A stretch of DNA of 64,000 nucleotides from NCBI RefSeq assembly GCF_038738535.1, contig NZ_CP046128.1, forward strand, positions 2,046,001 through 2,110,000, written 5' to 3'. How positions within the stretch are numbered: the stretch's first letter is position 1; the number at the start of each line of letters is the position of its first letter. Below, piece after piece: positions 43,175 through 52,402 of this stretch. A program made the translations under genes and the position numbers. Source of the DNA: Bacillus pumilus. Lineage in GTDB: Bacteria > Bacillota > Bacilli > Bacillales > Bacillaceae. The notes below the pieces were generated by a model. That model made no database searches, was not told the DNA's origin, and saw only the letters and a list, made by a program, of their open reading frames with translations.

Positions 43175-43660
43175 GGCAAGCTTTTCAAATGAATCGCTTG
43201 ATGTTGTAATCCATACTTTTGTTCCAATCGGAAGCTGGTCAAATAGAAGCTCTACATCTTGATTATGAAGTCTCACACAGCCTGCCGTGATAAATTTCCC
43301 AATCGATGTTTCGTCACTCGTCCCATGAATTCCGTACGTTCTGCCATCTGTTCCTCGTGCATCAAATCCAATCCACCTTCGGCCAAGAGGGTTATTCTTC
43401 GCACCGCCTTCAATATTCTTTTTTCTGTAATAGGGATCTTTCGCTTTGATCATAATGGTAAATTCCCCTTCTGGTGTTAAATCGGCTGTTTTCCCTGTAG
43501 AAGCAGGATATATTTTTTGGATTTGTCCTTGATCAATATAGGCAAGTTCATTTGTTTGTTTATTAATAATGACATACGGGTCTCCTGGAAGCGGGTTTTG
43601 TCCGAGCGGCCAGATAGGTGAAAGGGACATGGTCAATACGGTATAAAATAAAAGACGCAT
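43151..43660 (-). CDS. yqjB: L,D-transpeptidase (YkuD fold) YqjB
   Basis: A 169-residue cell-wall cross-linking enzyme. The N-terminus is a signal peptide or anchor (MRLLFYTVLTMSLSPIWPL); the YkuD catalytic domain contains His112 (IHGTSDETSIG) and the nucleophile Cys128 (TAGCVRLHN). It forms 3-3 peptide cross-links or acts on related bonds outside the membrane. No LysM domain is present, unlike YkuD itself. Position and size match YqjB. Confidence 0.9.
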   Translation of the reverse strand: MRLLFYTVLTMSLSPIWPLGQNPLPGDPYVIINKQTNELAYIDQGQIQKIYPASTGKTADLTPEGEFTIMIKAKDPYYRKKNIEGGAKNNPLGRRWIGFDARGTDGRTYGIHGTSDETSIGKFITAGCVRLHNQDVELLFDQLPIGTKVWITTSSDSFEKLAKDKQAIR

Positions 43661-43713
43661 AGGCTCCTCCTTTTTTCATTAGATTGACCAATGAAGGAGG
43701 AACTCATGCGTCT

Positions 43714-44667
43714 CTATTCTTTCATCCCTTTAAAATAGCTTTTCAGTACTAAATATTGTTCCATTTCTCCGAGGAAATGAAAAAGTGCAGCTCTTGCCTC
43801 AAACTCTTCTCGTGTTTGCGGCAGCGGAAGCTTATCGAACTCTTCTTTCATATCAATGAGACGTCTTAAAAACTTATGCGCCGTGTTCCCTGGGTGAATA
43901 TGTTCGCGTAAGTCTCTGACGTATTCGGCAATCATTTGCCCATGCTCTGTTGTAATGGAAATGGACGTGATTTTCGGAAGCACCCGCTCAATGATTTCGA
44001 ATTGCTTTTGCCTCATATTAAAATAATGATAATACAGGTTTTCATGTCTTAGGACATGGTTTTCAACATCACGATATGCGAGAGCTTTCGCTTCTTTGAT
44101 CAATTGATGTGTCTCTGGTATTTCTTTTCCTGTCCAGTCTTGTTTCCCTGTCATTAAGTATTGCTCGATTTCCTCAAAGATTTTTGCAAAGTTGGCTTCA
44201 ATCTGTTCGCTGTAGCGTTTGAGCTTTTTATCGACACTTGGCATATACAAGTTCATGATAAGTGCTACGCCAACACCAATTGTTATCAGCAGTAGCTCAT
44301 TCCAGATGAGGTGAAGGGTAATCCCGCCGGACATGTATAAATGGAGAATGATGACTGAACTTGTGACAATCCCTTCTTTAATGCGGAGCAAAACGGTTGT
44401 CGGAATAAAGACAAGCAGCATCAGACCAATCACAAAAGGATGATACCCAATCAGATCGAAAAATAGATAAGAAAATAAAATGGCAAGACTGCAAGCTGCA
44501 AAGCGGGCGCCTGATGCGAGGAGCGACCGTTTCTTCGTCACCTGAATACACAGGATCGTAATAATCCCGGCAGCGGAATAATTTTGAAGTCCGAGCAGTT
44601 GTGCAATATAAATGGCGATCGCTGTTCCTAGTGCTGTTTTCAGCGTTCGGTAGCCGATTTTAAACAT
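43714..44667 (-). CDS. yqjA: aromatic acid exporter family membrane protein YqjA
   Basis: A 317-residue protein: four to five N-terminal membrane segments (residues 1-about 140) and a cytoplasmic helical half (DUF939 C-terminal). It belongs to the ArAE/FUSC-like family of putative aromatic acid exporters. ATG 44667 is chosen by comparison with YqjA (starts MFKIGYRTLKTALGTA); the ribosome site GAGTG is at long spacing. Upstream ATG 44700 is less likely. Monocistronic. Confidence 0.85.
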   Translation of the reverse strand: MFKIGYRTLKTALGTAIAIYIAQLLGLQNYSAAGIITILCIQVTKKRSLLASGARFAACSLAILFSYLFFDLIGYHPFVIGLMLLVFIPTTVLLRIKEGIVTSSVIILHLYMSGGITLHLIWNELLLITIGVGVALIMNLYMPSVDKKLKRYSEQIEANFAKIFEEIEQYLMTGKQDWTGKEIPETHQLIKEAKALAYRDVENHVLRHENLYYHYFNMRQKQFEIIERVLPKITSISITTEHGQMIAEYVRDLREHIHPGNTAHKFLRRLIDMKEEFDKLPLPQTREEFEARAALFHFLGEMEQYLVLKSYFKGMKE

Positions 44668-44747
44668 GATGTGATTCACTCTTTTCTGTCTTGTTTCCAT
44701 TCACTTTTGTGAAATGATGAACTTTTTTTACTTTCCCCATTATAATC

Positions 44748-44783
44748 AAAAAAAGAAGGAGATGTTAAGTCGCCTTCTCTTTT
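44748..44783 (-). terminator. terminator of the art operon
   Basis: Stem AGAAGG / CCTTCT around a 13-base loop; minus-strand T-run of 7. Confidence 0.7.
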
Positions 44784-44787
44784 TTCT

Positions 44788-45510
44788 TTATAATATTTTT
44801 TGTAAGAAGTCTTGCGCACGCTGTGACGACGGCGATTCAAAGAATTGCACAGGGTTTGCATCCTCTACAATTTTCCCATCATCCATAAAGATCACGCGGT
44901 CAGCCACTTCTTTTGCAAAGCCCATTTCATGTGTGACGATCACAAGTGTCATTCCAGATTGAGCAAGCTCTTTCATGACCTCTAGGACTTCCTTGACCAT
45001 TTCTGGATCTAGTGCAGAAGTTGGTTCGTCAAACAGCATGATGTCTGGAGTCATCGCAAGCGCACGTGCAATTGCCACACGCTGCTTTTGACCGCCTGAC
45101 AAACGGTTCGGAAAATCATCTTTTTTCTCTAAAAGCCCTACCTTTTTCAGCAGATCTTCAGCTTGTTTGATGCTGTCTTCCTTCGATTGATTCTTCACAT
45201 TCATTGGCGCATACGTGATATTTTCCAGCACGGTTTTATGCGGGAACAGGTGGAAATGCTGAAACACCATTCCGATGTTCTCACGCACTTTGAGTGCATT
45301 GGTTTTTGGGTTTGTGATTTCGGTATCCTGAATTGTAATGACACCAGAAGTCGGCTTTTCAAGCAAGTTGATGCAGCGAAGAAACGTCGATTTTCCTGAA
45401 CCAGATGGTCCAATGACTGCCACAACTTCCCCTTCTTTAATGGTGGTGTCGATCCCTTTTAATACTTCATTTTTGCCAAAAGATTTTGTGAGTTTCTCTA
45501 TGTTAATCAT
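44788..45510 (-). CDS. artR: arginine ABC transporter ATP-binding protein
   Basis: A 240-residue ABC ATPase of the polar amino-acid class. Walker [11 protein letters not shown]-loop, signature [15 protein letters not shown], Walker [12 protein letters not shown] and the switch histidine (VTHEMGF) are intact. It energises the ArtQ permease. Corresponds to YqiZ. It overlaps the artQ stop by 8 bases and is the last gene of the artPQR operon. Confidence 0.94.
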   Translation of the reverse strand: MINIEKLTKSFGKNEVLKGIDTTIKEGEVVAVIGPSGSGKSTFLRCINLLEKPTSGVITIQDTEITNPKTNALKVRENIGMVFQHFHLFPHKTVLENITYAPMNVKNQSKEDSIKQAEDLLKKVGLLEKKDDFPNRLSGGQKQRVAIARALAMTPDIMLFDEPTSALDPEMVKEVLEVMKELAQSGMTLVIVTHEMGFAKEVADRVIFMDDGKIVEDANPVQFFESPSSQRAQDFLQKIL

Positions 45511-46159
45511 TTGATTTTAACTTCCTTTCCACCGATTTGCCGACAAAGGTGAGAACAAGCACGATGACATAATAGATGAGACCTGCAAAAATAAGCGGTT
45601 CAAGATAATTATACGTGACGGCACCTGCTTGGTAAGCTCGTCTCATGACATCTCCCAGTCCAATGACTGTCACAATAGCTGATTCTTTTGTCAGTGTAAT
45701 CGTTTCGTTCACAAGTGCAGGTGAAATATTTTTAAATGCCTGCGGAAGCAATAAGTCCTTCATCATTTTAGCATAAGGGATGCCTAAAGCAACGGCTGCT
45801 TCTTTTTGACCTTTATCAATCGCATTAATACCAGCACGAATAATTTCAGATACGTATGCCGCAGAGTTTAGTGAAAATGCGGCTACAGCAGCCCAGTATT
45901 GATCGATTTGAAACCCGAGAAGCTGAGGCAGACCAAAATAAATAATGAGCAATTGAAGCACAAGCGGTGTGCCTCGGAAGATGGATGTATAAAAATCTGC
46001 AAGCCAAATGAGCGGCTTAAATACACTAATTTTGCAAAGCGTTAATAAAATCCCTAAGATAAATCCAAGAAAAAGTGATACCACAACAATAGAAAGTGTG
46101 ACCTTAAGCCCTTCTAAAATAAAGGGCATCTGAGGTATTACATCTTTAAAATCTAACAT
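45503..46159 (-). CDS. artQ: arginine ABC transporter permease
   Basis: A 218-residue permease with about five membrane segments. The ABC-coupling EAA motif is [41 protein letters not shown] is typical of polar amino-acid permeases. ATG 46159 has AAAGGAG upstream. Corresponds to YqiY; it works as a dimer with ArtR and takes ligand from ArtP. Confidence 0.94.
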   Translation of the reverse strand: MLDFKDVIPQMPFILEGLKVTLSIVVVSLFLGFILGILLTLCKISVFKPLIWLADFYTSIFRGTPLVLQLLIIYFGLPQLLGFQIDQYWAAVAAFSLNSAAYVSEIIRAGINAIDKGQKEAAVALGIPYAKMMKDLLLPQAFKNISPALVNETITLTKESAIVTVIGLGDVMRRAYQAGAVTYNYLEPLIFAGLIYYVIVLVLTFVGKSVERKLKSND

Positions 46160-46285
46160 GACAGTCTCCTTTTTTATGCCTTCATACGAAATCAAAAAAT
46201 AAAACAGGAAAAAAGTTCAACATAAGTTGAACTTTTCAGCGCTTTCTACTGAATTTTCATGAATGACGCTGATCCTTTTCCTGAC

Positions 46286-47050
46286 TTATTTTTCATCACC
46301 AAACCATTTTTTAATTAATTTATCAAGTTCGCCATTGTCTTGCATTTCTTTTAATGATTGATTAAATTTAGCTGTTAAGTCGCTATTTTTCTTGAATGCA
46401 ATGGCTGAACCTTCGTTTGAACTATTCAATCCAAATGCTTGGAAGTCTTTTTCTTTTTTCAAATAACCAGCAGCTACTTTATCTTCAATAATGGCTGCAT
46501 CAAAACGACCTGCTTTGATTTCTTGAATGATATCAGAGATTTTATTACGGTCTTCCACTTTTAAGTTATATTTCTTTTGCAAACCGTTTGCTTCATCCTG
46601 CTGGATTGAACCTAATTGAACGCCGACTGTTTTATCTTTTAAGTCTTTCTCTGTTTTCATTCCGCTAGATTTCTTTGAGACAACTAAGTTTTTAGCATTG
46701 TAATAAACATCAGAGAAATCTAATTGTTTTTTTCGTTTTTCTGTAGGGGTCATGCCTGCAAGGACGATATCAGCTTTATTTGTTTTAAGCGCTGATACAA
46801 GGCTTGCAAAATCCATATCTTGAATTTCTAGCTTGTAGCCGTTCTTTTTCGCTAGTGCTGTTGCAAGATCGACATCAAAACCGACAATTTCATCTCCGTC
46901 TTTTGATTCAAATGGCGGATAATCTGCTGATGTCGCCATAACGAGTGTTTTGTCATCTCCTGATGCGTTTGAATTATTAGAAGAAGTTCCGCAAGCTGCG
47001 AGTGCAGCTGCAAGACCAGCTGTCATAAGTAATAATAACCACTTTTTCAT
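46286..47050 (-). CDS. artP: arginine-binding lipoprotein of ABC transporter
   Basis: A 254-residue substrate-binding lipoprotein. The signal peptide ends in the lipobox LAAC (AALAACGTSS, Cys about 20). It is a periplasmic-binding type II domain with the family signature GFDVDLATALAKK. ATG 47050 has GGGAGG upstream. First gene of the artPQR operon (YqiX-YqiY-YqiZ), which imports arginine with high affinity in B. subtilis; specificity is inferred from that. Confidence 0.93.
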   Translation of the reverse strand: MKKWLLLLMTAGLAAALAACGTSSNNSNASGDDKTLVMATSADYPPFESKDGDEIVGFDVDLATALAKKNGYKLEIQDMDFASLVSALKTNKADIVLAGMTPTEKRKKQLDFSDVYYNAKNLVVSKKSSGMKTEKDLKDKTVGVQLGSIQQDEANGLQKKYNLKVEDRNKISDIIQEIKAGRFDAAIIEDKVAAGYLKKEKDFQAFGLNSSNEGSAIAFKKNSDLTAKFNQSLKEMQDNGELDKLIKKWFGDEK

Positions 47051-47185
47051 AAGATAATGCCTCCCAGTATTTAAAATCATGTATTGTTTTGAATATTTAT
47101 TCACTATAATGTATTTTAAACACTTTCTTTTTAAGATGCAATAGTATTTTGCTAAAATTATTTTGATTCAATGGTCTTATAAAAC

Positions 47186-47222
47186 AAAAAGCAGACCGAT
47201 CTAAAGACCGGACTGCTTTTTA
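47186..47222 (-). terminator. terminator after brxB
   Basis: Stem AAAAAGCAG-CCG / CCG-CTGCTTTTT, T-rich end on the minus strand. Confidence 0.85.
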
Positions 47223-47245
47223 TTTCATCATTCAAACGTCACACA

Positions 47246-47683
47246 TTAAATTTCTTCGCAATGCTCATCGAATGCAGCTTGAAGCTTTGACACGACTTCC
47301 ATTGGCTCGTGTCCTTCAATTTCATGACGTTCGACCATTTTAATGATCTTTCCATCTTTTAATAATGCAAAGGATGGTGAAGATGGCGGGAAGCCTTCAA
47401 AGTATTCACGGGCTCTTGCTGTTGCCTCTTTGTCTTGTCCAGCAAACACTGTCAGCAATTGATCTGGACGCTTATCGTAATGAACAGAATAGCCTGCAGC
47501 TGGTCTTGCAATACCGCCAGCACATCCGCATACTGAATTCACCATCACAAGTGCTGTGCCTTTTTTAGACAGTGCTTCATCTACCTCTTCAGATGATGTA
47601 AGCTCAGTATAGCCTGCCTGTTTGATCTCTTCTCTCGCTTGTTTCACAATATCATTCATAAATAAATTAAAATCAATATTCAT
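47246..47683 (-). CDS. brxB: bacilliredoxin BrxB
   Basis: A 145-residue thioredoxin-fold protein that removes bacillithiol from S-bacillithiolated proteins (de-bacillithiolation). The CGC active site is at Cys52-Gly53-Cys54 (NSVCGCAGG). Length and motif match YqiW/BrxB. ATG 47683. It lies downstream of artP on the same strand but is separated by a terminator region. Cytoplasmic. Confidence 0.94.
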   Translation of the reverse strand: MNIDFNLFMNDIVKQAREEIKQAGYTELTSSEEVDEALSKKGTALVMVNSVCGCAGGIARPAAGYSVHYDKRPDQLLTVFAGQDKEATARAREYFEGFPPSSPSFALLKDGKIIKMVERHEIEGHEPMEVVSKLQAAFDEHCEEI

Positions 47684-47853
47684 TGTCCGTCCACTCCTTT
47701 AGCATGCCAAAACCATTTTAACAACATCATATCAAGGAAAACGCCTGCGGGCAAATGTGTTGTCTTTTCATTCCCCACTTTTTCTGAACATCGTTTATAC
47801 GCCGCAAAATTGGGGAAAAGTGATGATAAAGAGATGAAAGGGAGAACTGCGTG

Positions 47854-48747
47854 ATGGCACAATTCAAAAAAGCGATGCTCATTTATAATGGAAATGCTGG
47901 ACAAAAAAACATGGAAAAAATTCTCGGTCAAACAGTACCTCTTCTTTCTCTACATATTGATGAACTCATTCTTAAACCAACAAAACAGCCAAATGATGCT
48001 TATCAATTCTGTCGTGCAATTGATGAGACGATAGAATTGCTTATCATATTAGGCGGAGATGGAACCGTGCATGAATGCATGAATGGCATCGGCGGTTTAG
48101 AAAAAAGGCCGGCTGTAGCGATATTACCAGGCGGGACATGCAATGACTTTTCTCGAACGCTTGGTATTCCGCAACAAATGCAAAAAGCCGCTCAAATAAT
48201 TGTAGACGGCATAGAAAAGAAGGTCGACTTAATCAAAGCAGGAGATCGATACTTGTTAAACTTTTGGGGCATCGGGCTGATTGCAGACACATCCAACAAT
48301 ATTAATGACAAGGAAAAAGCTGTACTCGGCAAAATCAGCTACTTCACAAGTGCCCTGCGCACCTTGCAGCAAACAGATCCTTTTCACGTACGAATTGAAA
48401 CAGAGGAGGAAAGCTGGGAAGAAGAAGCCGTCATCGTTCTTGTCATGAATGGACATTTCATCGGGACAAATAAAATTGATTTGCCCAATGCAGCAATTGA
48501 TGATGGGAAAGCAGAAATCTTCATTTGCAGAAATACGAGCTTCTCTGCTCTAAAAGAAATCTTTTCTATGAACCGGGAAGAACTGGAGGATTTCACCGGC
48601 GATCTCTCCCTCATTCAAGCGTCCAGTATTCGGATCCACACAAAAGAGGAAATGGATGCCGATACGGATGGCGAAGTGTACATGACAGCCCCTGCTTCTT
48701 TAGAAGTGTTAAAACAGCATTTGACCTTTATTGTTCCAGCAGAATAA
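47854..48747 (+). CDS. bmrU: diacylglycerol kinase-family lipid kinase (BmrU-like)
   Basis: A 297-residue lipid kinase with the catalytic-domain signature LGGDGTVHECMNGI and a C-terminal domain of the YegS/DgkB type. It probably phosphorylates diacylglycerol or another lipid. In B. subtilis bmrU precedes the bmr efflux pump and its regulator bmrR; those genes are missing here. ATG 47854 has GGGAG 9 bases upstream; GTG 47851 is possible. Monocistronic. Confidence 0.88.
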   Translation: MAQFKKAMLIYNGNAGQKNMEKILGQTVPLLSLHIDELILKPTKQPNDAYQFCRAIDETIELLIILGGDGTVHECMNGIGGLEKRPAVAILPGGTCNDFSRTLGIPQQMQKAAQIIVDGIEKKVDLIKAGDRYLLNFWGIGLIADTSNNINDKEKAVLGKISYFTSALRTLQQTDPFHVRIETEEESWEEEAVIVLVMNGHFIGTNKIDLPNAAIDDGKAEIFICRNTSFSALKEIFSMNREELEDFTGDLSLIQASSIRIHTKEEMDADTDGEVYMTAPASLEVLKQHLTFIVPAE

Positions 48748-48749
48748 AG

Positions 48750-48786
48750 AAAACGCCCGAAATCATTCTTTTTCGGGCGTTTTTTT
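48750..48786. terminator. bidirectional terminator after bmrU
   Basis: Stem AAAACGCCCGAAA / TTTCGGGCGTTTT with an 8-base loop, overlapping the 3' end of the convergent membrane-protein gene. Confidence 0.9.
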
Positions 48787-49056
48787 GATATAGCGTCTGT
48801 ATAAATATTCAAGTGCATAGCCAAGCAGCGTCCCGGCAAGAAGAGAAATTCCTAAGAGACTATTTGCTGCTCCTTTAAATCCACCGACAATCAGCAAGCA
48901 ATACACAATTTGAATCATTGAAACGATTGATATGATGAGTAGTAATCTTTCAGGGTGATTGCGTGATTTAGAAATATATCGAAGAAAAGCGAACGCAATT
49001 GCTGTGATAAACATGAGTCCAACCGTTAAAAACGCAAAAAAGTCTAATCCAGACAT
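48763..49056 (-). CDS. small membrane protein, possibly YesK-like
   Basis: A 97-residue integral membrane protein with three hydrophobic segments (residues about 5-27, 37-60, 65-86) and charged C-terminus KKTPEKE. It may belong to the YesK-like family of Bacillus, which I cannot confirm. ATG 49056 has GGAG upstream. Its stop lies inside the terminator shared with bmrU. Convergent with bmrU, upstream of the bkd operon end. Function unknown. Confidence 0.7.
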   Translation of the reverse strand: MSGLDFFAFLTVGLMFITAIAFAFLRYISKSRNHPERLLLIISIVSMIQIVYCLLIVGGFKGAANSLLGISLLAGTLLGYALEYLYRRYIKKTPEKE

Positions 49057-49085
49057 ATCACCGCTCCTTTCTCATTATGTAGAAA

Positions 49086-49112
49086 TCCCCCTCTCCATAC
49101 CGGGAGGGGGAC
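49086..49112 (-). terminator. possible terminator of the bkd operon
   Basis: Stem CCCCCTC / GAGGGGG just after the bkdB stop. The T-run is weak on the minus strand (ATTTCTA). Confidence 0.5.
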
Positions 49113-49121
49113 ATTCTTGTT

Positions 49122-50378
49122 TTAGTAAACAGATGTCTGCTCGTCAATGCCTTCAAGGATTTGTTTTATTCGTTGAAGGAATCTGCCGCATACAAGACCA
49201 TCAAGTACTCTGTGATCTAATGAAAGACAAAGGTTGACCATGTCTCTTGCTGCAATCATGCCATTTACAATCATTGGACGCTTCACGATCGATTCTACTT
49301 GTAAAATCGCCGCTTGCGGGTAATTAATGATTCCCATGGATTGTATAGAACCAAATGATCCCGTGTTGTTTACAGTAAAGGTGCCGCCTTCCATGTCACT
49401 TTGCTTCAGCGTTCCTTGTCTCACCTTGGAAGCAAGCTCATGAATTTCTTTGGCGATGCCCTTAATCGTTTTTTCATCCGCATCCTTAATGACTGGAACA
49501 AAAAGAGCGTCATCAGTCGCAACAGCAATCGAGACATTGATTGCTTTCTTTTGCACAATTTTATCTCCAGCCCACATGCTGTTCATTTCTGGGAATTCCT
49601 TTAAGCCCTGAGCCACTGCTTTGACAAAGAACGCAAAGAACGTCAAATTAAAGCCTTCTTTTGCTTTAAATTGGTCCTTGAGCTGATTTCTTCTTGTCAC
49701 AAGGTTTGTCACATCGACTTCCATCATCGTCCATGCGTGCGGAATTTCATGTTTGCTTCTCAGCATATTTGCCGCAATCGCCTGCCTAATTGGCGTGACT
49801 GGCAGTTCAACATCACCAGGCATTGTAGAGACGGAAGGCGCCGCTTTTGGTTTTGATGGCTGCGCAGGCTCCGGCTTTGCCGCCTGTTCATTAACAGGTG
49901 CTGCCTTCTCTTGTACGCCGCCGTTTTCAATGAGCTGAAGTAAATCTTTTCTTGTGATTCGTCCGCCTGCTCCGGTTCCTTGAACAGCCGCTAAATCAAT
50001 GCTGTGCTCATCTGCTAAACGAAGGACTGCTGGAGAGTAGCGTTTCTTTTGACTTTGATTCTCTTTTGTTTGATCTGCTTCAGGTGCTTCACTTTGCTCA
50101 GGTGCCGCTTCTTCTTTCGCACTCTGCTGCGAGCTGCCCTCTACTTCAATTTCACAGAACACTTCTCCTACTTGCAGCGTATCGCCTTCTTCAGCTGATA
50201 GCTTTGTAATCGTTCCTGTAAAAGATGACGGGACTTCTGCGTTCACTTTATCCGTCATGACTTCCGCAATCGGATCGTATTTATTCACATGATCGCCAGG
50301 TGAAACGAGCCATTTGCTAATGGTTCCTTCTGTTACACTTTCACCTAGCTGAGGCATTTTCATTTGTTCAATTGCCAC
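49122..50378 (-). CDS. bkdB: branched-chain 2-oxo acid dehydrogenase E2
   Basis: A 418-residue dihydrolipoyl acyltransferase. One lipoyl domain (lipoyl Lys44 in MTDKVNAE), a hinge rich in Ala/Glu/Gln, a peripheral-subunit-binding domain (YSPAVLRLADEH to KDLLQLI), a second Pro/Ala-rich linker and the catalytic domain ending in DHRVLDG. It transfers branched acyl groups to CoA. Last gene of the seven-gene bkd operon. Confidence 0.96.
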   Translation of the reverse strand: MAIEQMKMPQLGESVTEGTISKWLVSPGDHVNKYDPIAEVMTDKVNAEVPSSFTGTITKLSAEEGDTLQVGEVFCEIEVEGSSQQSAKEEAAPEQSEAPEADQTKENQSQKKRYSPAVLRLADEHSIDLAAVQGTGAGGRITRKDLLQLIENGGVQEKAAPVNEQAAKPEPAQPSKPKAAPSVSTMPGDVELPVTPIRQAIAANMLRSKHEIPHAWTMMEVDVTNLVTRRNQLKDQFKAKEGFNLTFFAFFVKAVAQGLKEFPEMNSMWAGDKIVQKKAINVSIAVATDDALFVPVIKDADEKTIKGIAKEIHELASKVRQGTLKQSDMEGGTFTVNNTGSFGSIQSMGIINYPQAAILQVESIVKRPMIVNGMIAARDMVNLCLSLDHRVLDGLVCGRFLQRIKQILEGIDEQTSVY

Positions 50379-50396
50379 TTGAAACCCTCCTCTTTC

Positions 50397-51380
50397 TTAA
50401 AACGCCGCTAGCTCTCTCATTTCAGCTTCTACCTTATCTGGATTGACCATGAAGAATTTTTCCATTGGCGGCGCATAAGGCATTGCCGGGATTTCTGGTC
50501 CGGCTAGACGTTTGATTGGTGCGTCTAAATCAAATAAGCAATGCTCTGATATGATCGCCGCTACCTCACTCATGATGCTGCCCTCTTTTGTATCTTCCGT
50601 TAGAAGAAGCACTTTGCCTGTTTTTGATGCCGCTTCAATAATGGCTTCCTGATCGAGCGGGTACACTGTTCTCAAATCGAGAATATGCGCAGAAATGCCG
50701 TCTTTCGCAAGGCGGTCTGCTGCTTGCAGCGCAAAATGGACACAGAGGCCATATGTAATGACCGTGATATCATCGCCTTCACGTTTCACATCTGCTTTTC
50801 CAATAGGGAGTGTGTAATCCTCTTCAGGTACTTCTCCTTTGATGAGACGGTAGGCACGTTTGTGTTCAAAGAACAATACAGGATCTGGATCACGCACCGC
50901 AGCCTTTAAAAGACCTTTTACATCATAAGGTGTAGAAGGCATGACAATCTTCAAACCAGGCTGATTGGCAAAAATCGCTTCAACCGATTGTGAATGATAA
51001 AGCGCCCCGTGTACACCGCCCCCGTAAGGTGCGCGGATGACCATTGGACAGCTCCAATCGTTATTTGAGCGGTATCTGATTTTCGCAGCCTCTGAAATGA
51101 TTTGGTTGATTGCAGGCATAATGAAATCCGCAAATTGCATCTCCGCAATTGGGCGCATTCCATACATCGCTGCCCCAATACCTACACCAGCAATGGCTGA
51201 TTCTGCAAGAGGTGTATCCATGACGCGCGCCTCTCCGAATTGCTCATAAAGACCCGCTGTCGCTTTAAATACGCCGCCCTTTTTCCCGACATCCTCTCCG
51301 AGCACAAACACTTTTGGATCTCGTTCCATTTCTTCTTTCATCGCCAGTGTAATGGCGTCTATATATGACATAACAGGCAT
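50397..51380 (-). CDS. bkdAB: branched-chain 2-oxo acid dehydrogenase E1 beta
   Basis: A 327-residue E1 beta subunit. Family marks: VLGEDVGKKGGVFKAT at the N-terminus, MPAINQIISEAAKIRY, and RAPYGGGVHGALYHSQS. It forms the alpha2beta2 thiamine-diphosphate enzyme with BkdAA, decarboxylating the 2-oxo acids of Val, Leu and Ile. It lies 12 bases after bkdAA. Confidence 0.96.
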   Translation of the reverse strand: MPVMSYIDAITLAMKEEMERDPKVFVLGEDVGKKGGVFKATAGLYEQFGEARVMDTPLAESAIAGVGIGAAMYGMRPIAEMQFADFIMPAINQIISEAAKIRYRSNNDWSCPMVIRAPYGGGVHGALYHSQSVEAIFANQPGLKIVMPSTPYDVKGLLKAAVRDPDPVLFFEHKRAYRLIKGEVPEEDYTLPIGKADVKREGDDITVITYGLCVHFALQAADRLAKDGISAHILDLRTVYPLDQEAIIEAASKTGKVLLLTEDTKEGSIMSEVAAIISEHCLFDLDAPIKRLAGPEIPAMPYAPPMEKFFMVNPDKVEAEMRELAAF

Positions 51381-51392
51381 TTTTCTTCCCCC

Positions 51393-52385
51393 TTACTCCG
51401 CATACACGTAACGAAGTGCGCTTTCTGCATCAGCATAAGCAGCGTTTTCCGCTTCATCAGTCGCTTCGTTTACGATTTGCATGATTTCTTTTGTCATCTC
51501 TTCTTTCATTTCAGAAGTCATGACGTTTCCTTCGATTAAATACGTTTCATATTGGATGAGCGGATCTTTCTTTCTCGCTTCGAGCACTTCTTCTTTTTCT
51601 CGATAGCTTGAATCATCATCATCACTTGAATGCGCAGTTAAACGGTAAGAGATCGTTTCAATCAACGTTGGCCCTTCGCCTCTTGCCGCACGGTCTCTCG
51701 CTTCTTTGACAGCGGCATATACTTCAAGCGGATCATTGCCATCAACGGTTACACCAGGCATTCCGTACCCAATTGCACGATCTGAAATGCGTTCACATGC
51801 CACTTGTTTGTCATACGGCACGGAAATCGCGTACTTATTGTTTTCACACATGAAAATAACAGGCAGCTTATGCACAGCAGCGAAGTTAGCGCCTTCGTGG
51901 AAATCACCTTGGTTTGAAGAGCCCTCACCGAACGTGACAAAGCTGACAAAGTTTTTCTGCTCCAGACGTCCAGCAAGTGCAATCCCCACTGCATGAGGAA
52001 CCTGCGTTGTGACAGGTGAAGATCCCGTCACAATTCGATTTGATTTTTGTCCAAAATGACCTGGCATCTGTCTTCCGCCCGAGTTTGGATCGTCTTGTTT
52101 TGCGAAACCAGACATCATTAAATCTTTGGCTGTCATCCCAAATGCGAGGACAACCCCCATATCACGGTAGTAAGGTAAGACGTAATCCTCTTCTCTATTG
52201 AGAGCAAAAGCAGCACCGACTTGCTGCGCTTCCTGCCCTTGACAAGAAATCACGAATGGAATTTTACCAGAACGGTTTAAAAGCCACATCCGTTCATCAA
52301 TTTTCCTTGCTAGAAGCATTGTTCTATATATATCAATTGCTTGTTCATCTGATAATCCTAATTCATGATGACGCATGTTACTCAT
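51393..52385 (-). CDS. bkdAA: branched-chain 2-oxo acid dehydrogenase E1 alpha
   Basis: A 330-residue E1 alpha subunit. The thiamine diphosphate motif is FGEGSSNQGDFHEG...CENNKYAIS (GDG-like start, NN end); the phosphorylation-loop segment AHSSDDDDSSYR is present. Start ATG 52385. It is 17 bases downstream of lpdV. The precursors made (isobutyryl-, isovaleryl-, 2-methylbutyryl-CoA) prime branched fatty acids. Confidence 0.96.
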   Translation of the reverse strand: MSNMRHHELGLSDEQAIDIYRTMLLARKIDERMWLLNRSGKIPFVISCQGQEAQQVGAAFALNREEDYVLPYYRDMGVVLAFGMTAKDLMMSGFAKQDDPNSGGRQMPGHFGQKSNRIVTGSSPVTTQVPHAVGIALAGRLEQKNFVSFVTFGEGSSNQGDFHEGANFAAVHKLPVIFMCENNKYAISVPYDKQVACERISDRAIGYGMPGVTVDGNDPLEVYAAVKEARDRAARGEGPTLIETISYRLTAHSSDDDDSSYREKEEVLEARKKDPLIQYETYLIEGNVMTSEMKEEMTKEIMQIVNEATDEAENAAYADAESALRYVYAE

Positions 52386-52402
52386 CTTATTTCCCTCCTT
52401 GA

